From an uncultured Alphaproteobacteria bacterium (GTDB taxonomy: Bacteria; Pseudomonadota; Alphaproteobacteria; RF32; CAG-239): a stretch of DNA of 43,429 bases. The position numbers and the translations under genes are program-made. Shown in pieces: positions 8,949 to 17,927 of this stretch. The notes below the pieces were generated by a model. The model saw only the letters and a program-made list of their open reading frames with translations. It did no database searches and was not told the origin of the DNA. The DNA is taken from positions 1-43,429 of the forward strand of contig CALXZK010000011.1 of assembly GCA_944393225.1 (NCBI GenBank), given 5' to 3'. Every line of letters starts with the position of its first letter. Position 1 is the first letter of the stretch.

Positions 8949-10919
8949 ATGAATATGTCTAATTCAGACCTAACAAATATGGCAAATGCCATTCGTTTTT
9001 TGAGTGCTGATGCCATTGAAAAATCTCAATCCGGACACCCCGGCATGCCTTTGGGTATGGCCGATGTGGCAACGGTTTTGTTTTCAAAGTTCATCAAACT
9101 CAATCCCAAATCTCCGCGTTGGTTTGATAGAGACAGATTCGTTTTGTCGGCAGGACATGGTTCCATGCTACTTTATTCTTTGCTTTATTTGATGGGCTAT
9201 GAAGATATCTCAATTGAAGACATTAAAAACTTCCGTCAGTTGGGTGCCAAAACGGCAGGTCACCCCGAATATGGTCACTTGGCTGGTATTGATATGACCA
9301 CCGGTCCTTTAGGACAAGGTATTAGCTCAGCTGTTGGTATGGCAATGGCCGAAAGAATTTTAGCAGCCAAATATGGTGAAGATGTTTGCAATCACTATAC
9401 CTATGTGATTTGCGGCGATGGCTGCTTGATGGAAGGCATCTCTGAAGAAGCCATTTCTTTGGCCGGACATTGGGGTTTGAACAAACTGATTGTGTTCTGG
9501 GATAACAACAATATCACCATTGATGGTACCGTAGATAAAGCTAATTCTACCGACCAAATTGCTCGTTTCAAAGCTGTAGGTTGGAATACTATTGCCATTG
9601 ATGGTCATAATTATGCTGAAATTGAACAAGCCATTGAAAAAGCACAAAAGTCAGATAAGCCGACATTGATTGCTTGCAAAACCAAAATTGGATTCGGCGC
9701 TCCGACCAAATGCGGCACCAGCAAGTGCCATGGTTCACCGTTGGGTGCGGAAGAAGTAGCGGCCATGCGTCAGGCTTTGAATTGGAATTATGCGCCATTT
9801 GAAGTTCCGGCAGAAATTTTAGCTGCATGGAAAAATTGCGGTGCAGCTCATCAAAACGAATATGCTGCATGGGAAAAACGTGCTGTAGCCAAAGGTAAAG
9901 AATTTTTGGATGTTATTGCCGGTAAATTGCCTCAAAACTGGGACAAAGATTTGTTAGCCATGGCGCAAAAGGCAATTGATGAAAAAACAAAAGTAGCCAC
10001 CAGAAAAGCTTCGCAAATGTGTTTGGAAAAAATTGTTCCGAGCATTCCGCAAATTGTCGGTGGTTCGGCAGATTTGGCTGCTTCTAACCTGACATTTGTT
10101 AATGGCATGAAAACCATTGAAAAAGGAGATTATAACGGCAACAATTTGATGTATGGCATTAGAGAACATGCTATGGGCGCCATTATGAATGGTTTGTCCT
10201 TGCATGGCGGTGTTATTCCTTACGGTGGTACATTCTTCGTCTTTTCCGATTATTTGCGTCCGTCTATGCGCTTAGCTGCTTTAATGGGTATCAGAGCCGT
10301 TTATGTCTTAACGCACGATTCAATCGGCGTGGGCGAAGATGGTCCGACACACCAACCGATTGAACACTTGGCATCATATCGAGCCATGCCCAATATTTAT
10401 ACTTTCCGCCCATGCGATGTGGTCGAAACGGCAGAAGCTTGGAAAATTGCCTTGGAAAGTGAACATACACCAAGCATTTTGGCTCTAACCAGACAAGGTT
10501 TGCCGATGTTAAGAAACTCTGTTGCCGAAAATCTGACGGCCAAAGGCGGCTATGTCATTTCTGACGTTAGCAAAGGCAAAGAAAGACAAGCAACAATTAT
10601 TGCAACCGGTTCGGAAGTATCTTTGGCTGTTGAAGCTCAACAAAAATTAAGAGAAGAAGGTATTGAAGTCGCTGTGGTTTCCATGCCTTGTACAGAGTTG
10701 TTTGATGCTCAAAGCAAAGATTATAAAGAAAAAGTTTTGGGCAAAGCACCGCGCGTTGCCGTAGAAGCTGCTGCAAAATATGGCTGGGAGCGTTATGTCG
10801 GACTCGACGGCAAAATCATTGGCATGGATGGCTTTGGAGCATCCGGTCCGGCCGGAGAGTTATACAAGCATTTCGGCATAACTGTTGATGCGGTTGTCAA
10901 TGCTGTTAAAAGCTTGTAA
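8949..10919 (+). CDS. tkt: Transketolase
   Basis: This thiamine diphosphate enzyme of the pentose phosphate pathway moves two-carbon units between sugar phosphates. Conserved motifs are present in order: SGHPGMPLG, LSAGHGSMLLY, TTGPLGQGISSAVGMA, the ThDP/Mg motif GDGCLMEGISEEA...DNNNITIDG, CHGSPLG, the catalytic-glutamate region YGIREHAMGAIMNG, and GVGEDGPTHQPIEHL. Its 656 residues match E. coli TktA (663). An AGGAG lies at 8937-8941. A terminator follows at 10937. The downstream genes fba and rpe act in connected pathways but are separated by orphan genes and terminators, so they are not one operon. Confidence 0.97.
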   Translation: MNMSNSDLTNMANAIRFLSADAIEKSQSGHPGMPLGMADVATVLFSKFIKLNPKSPRWFDRDRFVLSAGHGSMLLYSLLYLMGYEDISIEDIKNFRQLGAKTAGHPEYGHLAGIDMTTGPLGQGISSAVGMAMAERILAAKYGEDVCNHYTYVICGDGCLMEGISEEAISLAGHWGLNKLIVFWDNNNITIDGTVDKANSTDQIARFKAVGWNTIAIDGHNYAEIEQAIEKAQKSDKPTLIACKTKIGFGAPTKCGTSKCHGSPLGAEEVAAMRQALNWNYAPFEVPAEILAAWKNCGAAHQNEYAAWEKRAVAKGKEFLDVIAGKLPQNWDKDLLAMAQKAIDEKTKVATRKASQMCLEKIVPSIPQIVGGSADLAASNLTFVNGMKTIEKGDYNGNNLMYGIREHAMGAIMNGLSLHGGVIPYGGTFFVFSDYLRPSMRLAALMGIRAVYVLTHDSIGVGEDGPTHQPIEHLASYRAMPNIYTFRPCDVVETAEAWKIALESEHTPSILALTRQGLPMLRNSVAENLTAKGGYVISDVSKGKERQATIIATGSEVSLAVEAQQKLREEGIEVAVVSMPCTELFDAQSKDYKEKVLGKAPRVAVEAAAKYGWERYVGLDGKIIGMDGFGASGPAGELYKHFGITVDAVVNAVKSL

Positions 10920-10936
10920 AAAAATAAAATTTAGTC

Positions 10937-10963
10937 AAAGGCTTGGTTTTCCGAGCCTTTTTT
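10937..10963 (+). terminator. Terminator of tkt
   Basis: GGCTTGG (10940-10946) pairs with CCGAGCC (10951-10957), including one G-U, across a TTTT loop; flanking A and T runs extend the stem and provide the T tract to 10963. Confidence 0.9.
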
Positions 10964-10987
10964 GCATATAGAAGAGTAAAAAAATAT

Positions 10988-11018
10988 TTGACAAAGCTCT
11001 TTTTCGTGTTAAGTTCAA
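10988..11018 (+). promoter_or_regulatory. Probable promoter of the orphan gene at 11055
   Basis: TTTGACA begins at 10988. As a sigma-70 promoter it reads TTGACA (10989-10994), 16 nt, TAAGTT (11011-11016). It also fits the Bacteroidetes pattern TTTG, 19 nt, TAnnTTTG, reading TAAGTTCA at 11011-11018. It is placed correctly for the gene start at 11055. Confidence 0.5.
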
Positions 11019-11054
11019 CCCCATATTTCGTCTTATTAATTAAAAATTATCATT

Positions 11055-11447
11055 ATGGAACCAAAGAAAGAATACATTCGTTATGCGTCACAAGCTGTCG
11101 CAAAAGCAAAAGAAGCTGGTTTTGAGTTGAAAAATGAAGACTTTTTGCCATGTCGTATATATCCTAAAAATGAAAGAGATTACGGATATATCGCCTTTGT
11201 AGCAGAAGTAAAGAAAGATGGCGTTCCAAGCTATTTGTATGTAAAAGCGTATGCAGGAGAAACTCCGCGTATTGCTATAGTCGTTCCCCAAGATGGCACA
11301 AAAATCCAAAAATTTGGAATTGGACACGATTGGAAGGCTATGGGAAAGACTGTCTGGTCGTACAAAAAATTGGACAACGGAGACTATGAAGTCGTTTCGG
11401 AAGATGAGTTGAAATACCGTCGCCGTCAAGAAACATTCGACCGCTAA
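11055..11447 (+). CDS. Small soluble orphan protein of unknown function
   Basis: I do not recognise this 130-residue protein. It has no signal peptide or membrane span. The N-terminal third is helical and charged (KEYIRYASQAVAKAKEAGF); the centre is beta-rich (YIAFVAEV, YLYVKAYAGETPRIAIVV); the end is basic. It is monocistronic, with its own likely promoter (10988-11018) and terminator (11508-11551). No SD is visible: the 20 bases before the ATG are almost all A and T. That matches four other orphan genes in this window and differs from the conserved genes. The ORF is judged real because it is bounded by promoter and terminator and its composition is protein-like. Confidence 0.7.
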   Translation: MEPKKEYIRYASQAVAKAKEAGFELKNEDFLPCRIYPKNERDYGYIAFVAEVKKDGVPSYLYVKAYAGETPRIAIVVPQDGTKIQKFGIGHDWKAMGKTVWSYKKLDNGDYEVVSEDELKYRRRQETFDR

Positions 11448-11507
11448 TATGTATTTTTCTGTAATCCAATTCTGTGGTTAACAGGTGGGTTACAGCCTAG
11501 GAAACAA

Positions 11508-11551
11508 AAAGCCGTCCGCGATATTTTATAAATCGCGCACGGCTTTTTTTT
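11508..11551. terminator. Bidirectional terminator between convergent genes
   Basis: GCCGT-C-CGCGAT (11511-11522) pairs with ATCGCG-C-ACGGC (11532-11543) around one C-C mismatch, with a 9-nt loop. An A run before and T8 after allow termination of the gene ending at 11447 and of the convergent gene ending at 11550. Confidence 0.93.
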
Positions 11552-11951
11552 AATAAATGAAATTAGCAAGAGTAAATAAAATTACTGCAACAACATTCAG
11601 ACAAACCAATTTCATAAACCAATGTCTATAGAAATCATATTTTGCGGCTCGCCTTTCTTTCATATATCGCAACTGCAAATCAGATGTGACCGAACAATTT
11701 TCTGACGTAAGTAAATTGGGGTCATGCTGTTTCTTTTTATGCAGAAGCAAAGCATATCCGACAGAACAGATGCAGAAAGCAGTTAATACGGCATAGAACA
11801 CGCTTTGTTCTTTAAGAAACAAAAGAGCGTAGAAAAACAGCGGTAATAATGCAAATGCTGCAAAACTAAATTTTCCTCTCACGATTTTAGGTGCACAATA
11901 AACTGTTGCCACCATCAACAGGACAATTCCTGCAAAAAATAAAACTTCCAT
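11550..11951 (-). CDS. Small polytopic membrane protein of unknown function
   Basis: The 133-residue protein has four predicted membrane spans: LFFAGIVLLMVATVYCA, FAAFALLPLFFYALLFL, VFYAVLTAFCICSVGYALLL and LVCLNVVAVILFTLANF. A charged loop (residues about 72-113) precedes the last span. I recognise no family. Like its neighbour at 11055 it lacks an SD; the bases before the ATG are a run of A and T. It converges on that neighbour across a shared terminator. Confidence 0.65.
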   Translation of the reverse strand: MEVLFFAGIVLLMVATVYCAPKIVRGKFSFAAFALLPLFFYALLFLKEQSVFYAVLTAFCICSVGYALLLHKKKQHDPNLLTSENCSVTSDLQLRYMKERRAAKYDFYRHWFMKLVCLNVVAVILFTLANFIY

Positions 11952-12066
11952 AGCAAAAATATAAAATAATTAATTAATAAATAAACATAGCGGAAACAAT
12001 CTTGCGCATTTAACAAAAAATTGCAATAGTTTTTTTATTAAACTTTTGTGACAGATAAAAAAAGAC

Positions 12067-12134
12067 GGGCATTGTTTGATAAAGAAAGTGAAACCATTGA
12101 CTGCAAATTGATTTTTTTCTTTATGACAATGCCC
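12067..12134 (+). other. Long imperfect hairpin in the 348-nt gap upstream of fba
   Basis: GGGCATTGT (12067-12075) pairs with ACAATGCCC (12126-12134), and ATAAAGAA (12079-12086) pairs with TTCTTTAT (12117-12124). TTG against G forms a small internal loop, and the apex is about 30 nt. No T run follows, so it is not a simple terminator. The gap 11952-12299 otherwise holds a perfect TATAAT at 12161-12166 without a good -35, and AT-rich DNA. The element could be a regulatory RNA structure, a small RNA, or an operator. The function is unknown. Confidence 0.5.
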
Positions 12135-12299
12135 ATATATGGGGAGGGAATTTATATCTTTATAATAGCATAAAAAAACAAAAATAATCATTACAGTTTT
12201 GTGAAAATGAAAAATCAGCATAATTTTCTTGCAAAAGAAAAGGAAGGATATATATTTGCAGCAGTAATAATATGTCAAACAATCAAAAGGAGTTAAAAT

Positions 12300-13349
12300 A
12301 TGCCTTTAGTTACAATGCGTCAAATCCTTGACCATGCAGCTGAGAACAACTATGGTGTTCCGGCTTTCAATATTAATGATATGGAACAAATCATTGCTGT
12401 TTTGCAAGCTGCAAAAAAAGTAAATGCTCCGGTTATTTTGCAAACCTCTACCGGCGCTCGTAAATTTGCCGGCGATCCAATGATTCGTCACATGGTTCAA
12501 GCCGGTATCGAAATGTTTCCGGAATTGCCGATTTGTATCCACCAAGATCACGGTTCATCCGTAGATATTTGCCAATCAGCCATTGTTAACGGCTATTCTT
12601 CAGTTATGATGGATGGTTCTTTGGAAGCTGACGGAAAAACTCCTTCTTCTTTTGAATATAACGTAAAAGTAACCAAAGAAGTTGTTGCCAGAGCTCATGC
12701 TGTTGGTGCATCTGTTGAAGGTGAGTTGGGCGTTATTGGTTCTTTGGAAACAGGTAAAGGCGATAAAGAAGATGGTCATGGTGCTGAAGGCGTAATCGAC
12801 AAGAAACGTCTTGTAACCGATCCTGATGAAGCAGCACGCTTTGTTGCTGAAACAAAATTGGATGCTTTGGCTGTTGCAGTTGGAACATCTCACGGTGCAT
12901 ACAAATTCACCCGCAAACCTGATGGTGAAATTTTGGCAATCGATGTTATTGAAAAAATCCATAAAAAATTGCCGAACACCCACATGGTTATGCATGGTTC
13001 TTCTTCAGTTCCGCAAGAATTGCAAGATTTGATCAATGCTTACGGCGGTGCTATTCCTCAAACTTACGGTGTTCCTGTTGAAGAAATCGTAAGAGGTATT
13101 AAATCCGGTGTTCGTAAAGTTAACGTTGATACCGACTGCCGTATGGCAATTACCGGTGCGATTCGCAAATTGTTTGCCGAAAATCCGAAAGAATTTGACC
13201 CGCGCAAATATTTGAAACCGGCAATTGAAGAAATGCAAAAAGTATGCGAAGCTCGTTACATTGCTTTCGGTGCAGCTGGTCATGCCGATAAAATTAAGGC
13301 AATTCCGATGTCTGAAATGGCAAAACGTTATGCTGCCGGAGAATTGTAA
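12300..13349 (+). CDS. fba: Class II fructose-bisphosphate aldolase (Calvin-cycle subtype)
   Basis: This zinc enzyme interconverts fructose 1,6-bisphosphate with dihydroxyacetone phosphate and glyceraldehyde 3-phosphate in glycolysis and gluconeogenesis. Metal and substrate motifs are intact: HQDHG at residues 81-85, MMDGS, EGELGVIG, AVAVGTSHGAYKF, MVMHGSSSVP and KVNVDTDCR. The length (349) and insertions match the long form related to Calvin-cycle CbbA; no other Calvin genes are in the window. AAGGAG at 12287-12292 lies seven bases before the ATG. A strong terminator follows, so the gene is monocistronic. Confidence 0.96.
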   Translation: MPLVTMRQILDHAAENNYGVPAFNINDMEQIIAVLQAAKKVNAPVILQTSTGARKFAGDPMIRHMVQAGIEMFPELPICIHQDHGSSVDICQSAIVNGYSSVMMDGSLEADGKTPSSFEYNVKVTKEVVARAHAVGASVEGELGVIGSLETGKGDKEDGHGAEGVIDKKRLVTDPDEAARFVAETKLDALAVAVGTSHGAYKFTRKPDGEILAIDVIEKIHKKLPNTHMVMHGSSSVPQELQDLINAYGGAIPQTYGVPVEEIVRGIKSGVRKVNVDTDCRMAITGAIRKLFAENPKEFDPRKYLKPAIEEMQKVCEARYIAFGAAGHADKIKAIPMSEMAKRYAAGEL

Positions 13350-13371
13350 TTTTATAAATTCTCAAAATATA

Positions 13372-13400
13372 AAAAAAGCTCCTGACAAAGGAGCTTTTTT
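13372..13400 (+). terminator. Terminator of fba
   Basis: AAAAAAGCTCC (13372-13382) pairs perfectly with GGAGCTTTTTT (13390-13400) across a 7-nt loop. Confidence 0.93.
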
Positions 13401-13477
13401 TATTGCCTAAATTCGGCAAAAAATGTTAGAAAAAAAGCAAAGCTAATTATTTCCGAATATTATTAAAAAAATAGCGT

Positions 13478-13834
13478 ATGAGAAAAAATTTATTTTTATT
13501 TTTGTTGTTTGGCATGAGCATGTCTATGCAAGCAACAGCGCAAGACCTTACAAAAGACATTAAAGTCACTCATCTGGAACGAGATTCATTTTATAATTTT
13601 TATTTTGTTCACGATGTTGATGTAAAAAGTGAGTTTGATGCCGAAAAAAAGTTATGGAAGGTTCGTTTGGAAGAGGTAATAAATCATAAAAGTCTTCCCG
13701 AGCCGCATGTTGAAACCTTGTGGTTAAAACTTGATGAAAATTGTAAACCCAAACATTGGGATTTGCAAAATTTCAAAATCAACGAACATAACTTTATTGT
13801 TTACTTGCTGAAAAAGAAAAGTAAGAAGAAATGA
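13478..13834 (+). CDS. Small secreted orphan protein
   Basis: The 118-residue protein begins with a clear Sec signal peptide (MRKNLFLFLLFGMSMSM, likely cut after ATA or ATAQ near residue 22). The mature part of about 95 residues is mixed beta with a strongly basic end (KKKSKKK). I do not recognise a domain. It should be periplasmic or exported. No SD is seen; the upstream bases are A/T-rich. Its own terminator follows at 13840. The signal-peptide style and missing SD recall Bacteroidetes genes, but that origin is inference. Confidence 0.65.
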   Translation: MRKNLFLFLLFGMSMSMQATAQDLTKDIKVTHLERDSFYNFYFVHDVDVKSEFDAEKKLWKVRLEEVINHKSLPEPHVETLWLKLDENCKPKHWDLQNFKINEHNFIVYLLKKKSKKK

Positions 13835-13839
13835 AACTA

Positions 13840-13874
13840 AACCTGTCAGAATTTTGTTCTGGCAGGTTTTTTTT
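13840..13874 (+). terminator. Terminator of the small secreted protein gene
   Basis: AACCTGTCAGAA (13840-13851) pairs with TTCTGGCAGGTT (13857-13868), with one T-G wobble and a 5-nt loop, followed by T8. Confidence 0.92.
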
Positions 13875-13938
13875 GTTGCAATTTAAAAAAATATCATTAT
13901 GTTAACGAACTTCATATTAATTATTAATTTTTAAGACT

Positions 13939-14169
13939 ATGGATAAAAAGAGAGTTATTTTATTGTTTCGGACGGTGTATAAAAATGCTTTATGGATAAT
14001 GTTCGTTTTTATGATGGGAACTTTATCTTCTTGTGAAGGAGAAACTTTGGATGAGTCGGACAATGTTTCATCAGTCGTCTATGAAGACTACTCACGACAG
14101 CTAAATGTCAGCAAACAGTTTGAGCCGGATCCTTTACCTCCGATTCCGCAGCCGGATAACAGATTATAA
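13939..14169 (+). CDS. Small lipoprotein of unknown function
   Basis: The 76-residue product has a basic start, a hydrophobic segment (ALWIMFVFMMGTLSSC) and a lipobox ending at Cys32, leaving a mature peptide of about 45 residues. That peptide is acidic, then proline-rich (FEPDPLPPIPQPDNRL). No family is recognised. There is no SD; the upstream sequence is nearly pure A/T. It stands alone between two terminators. The ORF is short, but the lipobox and the following terminator support it. Confidence 0.6.
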   Translation: MDKKRVILLFRTVYKNALWIMFVFMMGTLSSCEGETLDESDNVSSVVYEDYSRQLNVSKQFEPDPLPPIPQPDNRL

Positions 14170-14176
14170 ACTTTCT

Positions 14177-14217
14177 AAAAAAAATCCGCTTGAGATAAAT
14201 CTCTTGCGGATTTTTTT
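14177..14217 (+). terminator. Terminator of the small lipoprotein gene
   Basis: ATCCGC (14184-14189) and GAGA (14192-14195) pair with TCTC (14200-14203) and GCGGAT (14206-14211), with a symmetric TT/TT internal loop and a TAAA apex. A and T runs flank it. Confidence 0.9.
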
Positions 14218-14295
14218 GTTTTGATTAACGAAAATCTAATTATCTTTAAGCTAAGCTAAAATCAAGTTTTATAAAAAAATAAAAGGAGTTTGCTT

Positions 14296-14931
14296 ATGGT
14301 TAAAATTGCTCCCAGCATTTTATCGGCAGATCTTGCCAATTTGGGAAAAGAGTTAAAAGCTTTGGAAAAAGCTGGCGCAGACATGATTCATATTGATGTT
14401 ATGGATGGAAATTTTGTTCCAAACTTAACCTTTGGTGCCGGAGTTGTTAAAGCCTTGCGTAGCTATACCAAACTTCCGTTTGATGTTCATTTGATGGTGC
14501 AAAATCCTGATATTATGGTGCCATGGTTTGCTGAAGCCGGCGCCGACATCATTACGGTTCATGCCGAGGCATGCAAACATTTAGATAAAACATTGGCAAC
14601 CATTAAAGATTATGGGCTCAAAGCCGGCGTGTCATTAAATCCTTCTACAGACGAAGCTTGCCTGAAATATGTGTTGGATAAAATAGATTTGGTTTTGGTT
14701 ATGAGCGTCAATCCGGGGTTTGGCGGGCAGAGCTTTATTGAAAGCCAATTGCAAAAAATTGCCTCAGTAAAAGAATTGTGCAGCTCTTATAATATTGAGG
14801 TTGAAGTTGATGGCGGCATCAATCCGATGACGGCAGCAGAATGCGTGGCTGCCGGAGCAGATATTTTGGTAGCAGGAACAGCAGTTTTTGCTGGTGGCGA
14901 ATATCAAAAAAATATCAATAGTTTAAGGTAA
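14296..14931 (+). CDS. rpe: Ribulose-phosphate 3-epimerase
   Basis: Rpe interconverts ribulose 5-phosphate and xylulose 5-phosphate, feeding transketolase. Hallmarks of the TIM-barrel enzyme are [14 protein letters not shown], the metal-binding [25 protein letters not shown], the loop [14 protein letters not shown], and VEVDGGINP near the C terminus. ATG at 14296 is chosen because AAGGAG at 14283-14288 is seven bases upstream; the TTG at 14290 is too close to the SD. The product is 211 residues, a little shorter than E. coli Rpe (225). It lies 56 nt before the PhoB-type gene. Confidence 0.96.
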   Translation: MVKIAPSILSADLANLGKELKALEKAGADMIHIDVMDGNFVPNLTFGAGVVKALRSYTKLPFDVHLMVQNPDIMVPWFAEAGADIITVHAEACKHLDKTLATIKDYGLKAGVSLNPSTDEACLKYVLDKIDLVLVMSVNPGFGGQSFIESQLQKIASVKELCSSYNIEVEVDGGINPMTAAECVAAGADILVAGTAVFAGGEYQKNINSLR

Positions 14932-14987
14932 TATTAAGATAATCAGACTAAAATACAAAGATATAGGATCTAATCGGGAGTAGTTTG

Positions 14988-15692
14988 ATGAAACATAAGA
15001 TTATGCTGGTGGAAGATGAAGAAGCTTTGGCTTTTCTTTTGAAATATAATCTTGAAAAAGAGGGCTATGAAGTTTTATGGGAAGCCAGAGGCGGTAAGGC
15101 TGTTGCCGAAGTTGAAAAAAATATGCCTTCAGTCATTATTTTAGACTGGATGCTGCCGGAGTTATCAGGTGTTGAAATCTGTAAGATGATTCGCAGCAAG
15201 CCGGACATTAAAACCATTCCGATTATCATGCTCACGGCAAAAGGTGAAGAAGAAGACAAAATCAAAGGTTTGTCTGCCGGTGCCGATGATTATGTGACTA
15301 AACCGTTTTCCATTCCGGAGCTTATGGCTCGTGTTAAAACTCAATTGCGTCGTGCTCCTGAACCTAAAGATGAAAAAGAATTGGTCTTTGAAGATATTGT
15401 CATGGATTTAACCGCTAAAAAAGTATATCGCGGTGAAAACTATATTCACCTAGGACCAACTGAGTTTCGTCTGCTTCGTATGTTGATGGAAACCCCCGGA
15501 AAAGTTTTCTCTCGAGAATATTTGTTAAAAAATGTTTGGGGCGATAATATTTATGTGGAATCTCGTACGGTAGATGTTCATATCAGACGTTTGAGAAAAT
15601 CGTTAAACGAATTTGGTCCGGATTATATCCGTACGGTTCGTGCCACGGGATATGCTATAGATAAAAATCCTGGAAATGAAAGCGAAGAATAA
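14988..15692 (+). CDS. phoB: PhoB-type OmpR-family response regulator
   Basis: The receiver domain (residues 1 to about 120) has the acidic pair D10-E11, the phosphorylated Asp53 in ILDWMLPE, Thr83 and Lys105 in DDYVTKPFS. The C-terminal winged-helix domain (about 130-230) carries the usual HLGPTEFRLLRMLM and RTVDVHIRRLRKSL motifs. MLTAKGEEEDKIKGLSAGADD is close to PhoB, which controls phosphate-starvation genes when phosphorylated by PhoR. No phoR or pst/phoU gene lies nearby, so the PhoB assignment rests on sequence only; another OmpR-family role is possible. GGGAG at 14976-14980 fixes the start. Confidence 0.85.
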   Translation: MKHKIMLVEDEEALAFLLKYNLEKEGYEVLWEARGGKAVAEVEKNMPSVIILDWMLPELSGVEICKMIRSKPDIKTIPIIMLTAKGEEEDKIKGLSAGADDYVTKPFSIPELMARVKTQLRRAPEPKDEKELVFEDIVMDLTAKKVYRGENYIHLGPTEFRLLRMLMETPGKVFSREYLLKNVWGDNIYVESRTVDVHIRRLRKSLNEFGPDYIRTVRATGYAIDKNPGNESEE

Positions 15693-15696
15693 TTAA

Positions 15697-15725
15697 AAAG
15701 GCATCTTTTAAGATGCCTTTTTTTT
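15697..15725 (+). terminator. Terminator after the PhoB-type gene
   Basis: AGGCATCT (15699-15706) pairs perfectly with AGATGCCT (15711-15718) across TTTA, followed by a T tract. Confidence 0.93.
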
Positions 15726-15797
15726 AATGTGCCATATATTCTTCTTGCTAAAAAACAGAAATCAAGGCATTATCAAAAACATTATAATAAAATGTAA

Positions 15798-16934
<1,137 letters not shown>

Positions 16935-16943
16935 GAGAGAGCT

Positions 16944-17885
16944 ATGGATAAAAAAATGGATGATATGGTCGGCAGCTTTGCTGAGGAAAATGCCAAAAAA
17001 GGCTTACGCGTTTTTGTTGCCGGTGGTTCTCGTTCCGGTAATGATAGCCTTTATGTCGAAGAGGCTTATAATTTAGGTCGTCAAATTGCCCGCATGGAAT
17101 TTAAGCTCGACTTTGGATTGTCTAGCAGCGGTATTATGGGGGCCGTTGCCAAAGGCGTTTTGGATGGTTGGAAACACAATCAAGATAAAGCTTCTGCGAT
17201 TCAAGGAATTACCACCAAAGAATATTACAATCTTTATCAAAGTGATGAAATCATCTCACAAATTGAAGATGTGATTGTTGCTCAAACTTTGGAAGAAAGA
17301 AAACAAAAACTCTTGAATGCCGATTTTGTGGTTTTTGCTCCCGGTGGTGTCGGCACTTTGGATGAATTGGCTTATGATTGTGTTGCCATGCAAGATGGTC
17401 TGTTGCCGGTAAAACCGTTTATTTTATATAATGTTAATGGATTCTTCCATCACTTGGTAGAATATTTGAAATTTATATCAATTGAGGGGTTTGCCGATCC
17501 GGTTCCGTTTATTGTTGTTGATAACAGTAATGAATTGAGCATTGTGTTCAGATTGTTGAAATTGCGTTACCAAAAAACAGATAGCACCAAAGAAGCTTAT
17601 GCTCAGGCCAGACAACTGATTTATGAATTGCCCTATTTTGTGAAAAAGAAAGTAGACAGTTCCGTGCATGTTGAAGACATTATGGCTCATATGAAAGAAG
17701 TTGAGACATCGGGAAAATCAGAAGAGCAAAATGAGCTGAATAATGAAATTGAACAAGCTTATTTGGAAAAAGAAATTGAACGTATGTATGACCGTTTGGC
17801 AAAAACCGGAAGAGATACATCAATCGTCAGTGATAAATTGACCAATTTGAAAAAACGTAAAAAAGCAAGTTCATCAAAAAATTAA
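16944..17885 (+). CDS. LOG-family Rossmann-fold protein with a C-terminal extension
   Basis: LOG-family proteins cleave nucleoside monophosphates to base and ribose 5-phosphate. Here VFVAGGSRSG, GLSSSGIMGAVAKG and APGGVGTLDEL (the PGGxGTxxE signature) are present, so the catalytic motif looks complete. The usual GGG of the second motif reads SSS, an unusual change. Residues about 220-313 form a charged, probably coiled-coil tail that ends KKRKKASSSK, not part of the basic family fold. AGGAG overlaps the tgt stop, nine bases apart, so the two are coupled. The substrate is unknown. Confidence 0.85.
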   Translation: MDKKMDDMVGSFAEENAKKGLRVFVAGGSRSGNDSLYVEEAYNLGRQIARMEFKLDFGLSSSGIMGAVAKGVLDGWKHNQDKASAIQGITTKEYYNLYQSDEIISQIEDVIVAQTLEERKQKLLNADFVVFAPGGVGTLDELAYDCVAMQDGLLPVKPFILYNVNGFFHHLVEYLKFISIEGFADPVPFIVVDNSNELSIVFRLLKLRYQKTDSTKEAYAQARQLIYELPYFVKKKVDSSVHVEDIMAHMKEVETSGKSEEQNELNNEIEQAYLEKEIERMYDRLAKTGRDTSIVSDKLTNLKKRKKASSSKN

Positions 17886-17891
17886 AGCAAT

Positions 17892-17926
17892 AAAAAACTT
17901 TCGTCATGAGGCGAGAGTTTTTTTTT
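17892..17926. terminator. Bidirectional terminator between convergent genes
   Basis: CTTTCGTC (17898-17905) pairs with GGCGAGAG (17910-17917), including G-U pairs, with an ATGA loop. An A6 run before and a T run after serve both the LOG-family gene and the leftward VirB8-like gene. Confidence 0.88.
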
Positions 17927-17927
17927 A

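Noticed and set aside
11970..12278. 102-residue leftward reading frame upstream of fba
   Set aside because: The translation is rich in Phe, Cys, Lys and Ile as expected from AT-rich non-coding DNA, has no SD and covers the hairpin at 12067-12134; I treat it as chance.
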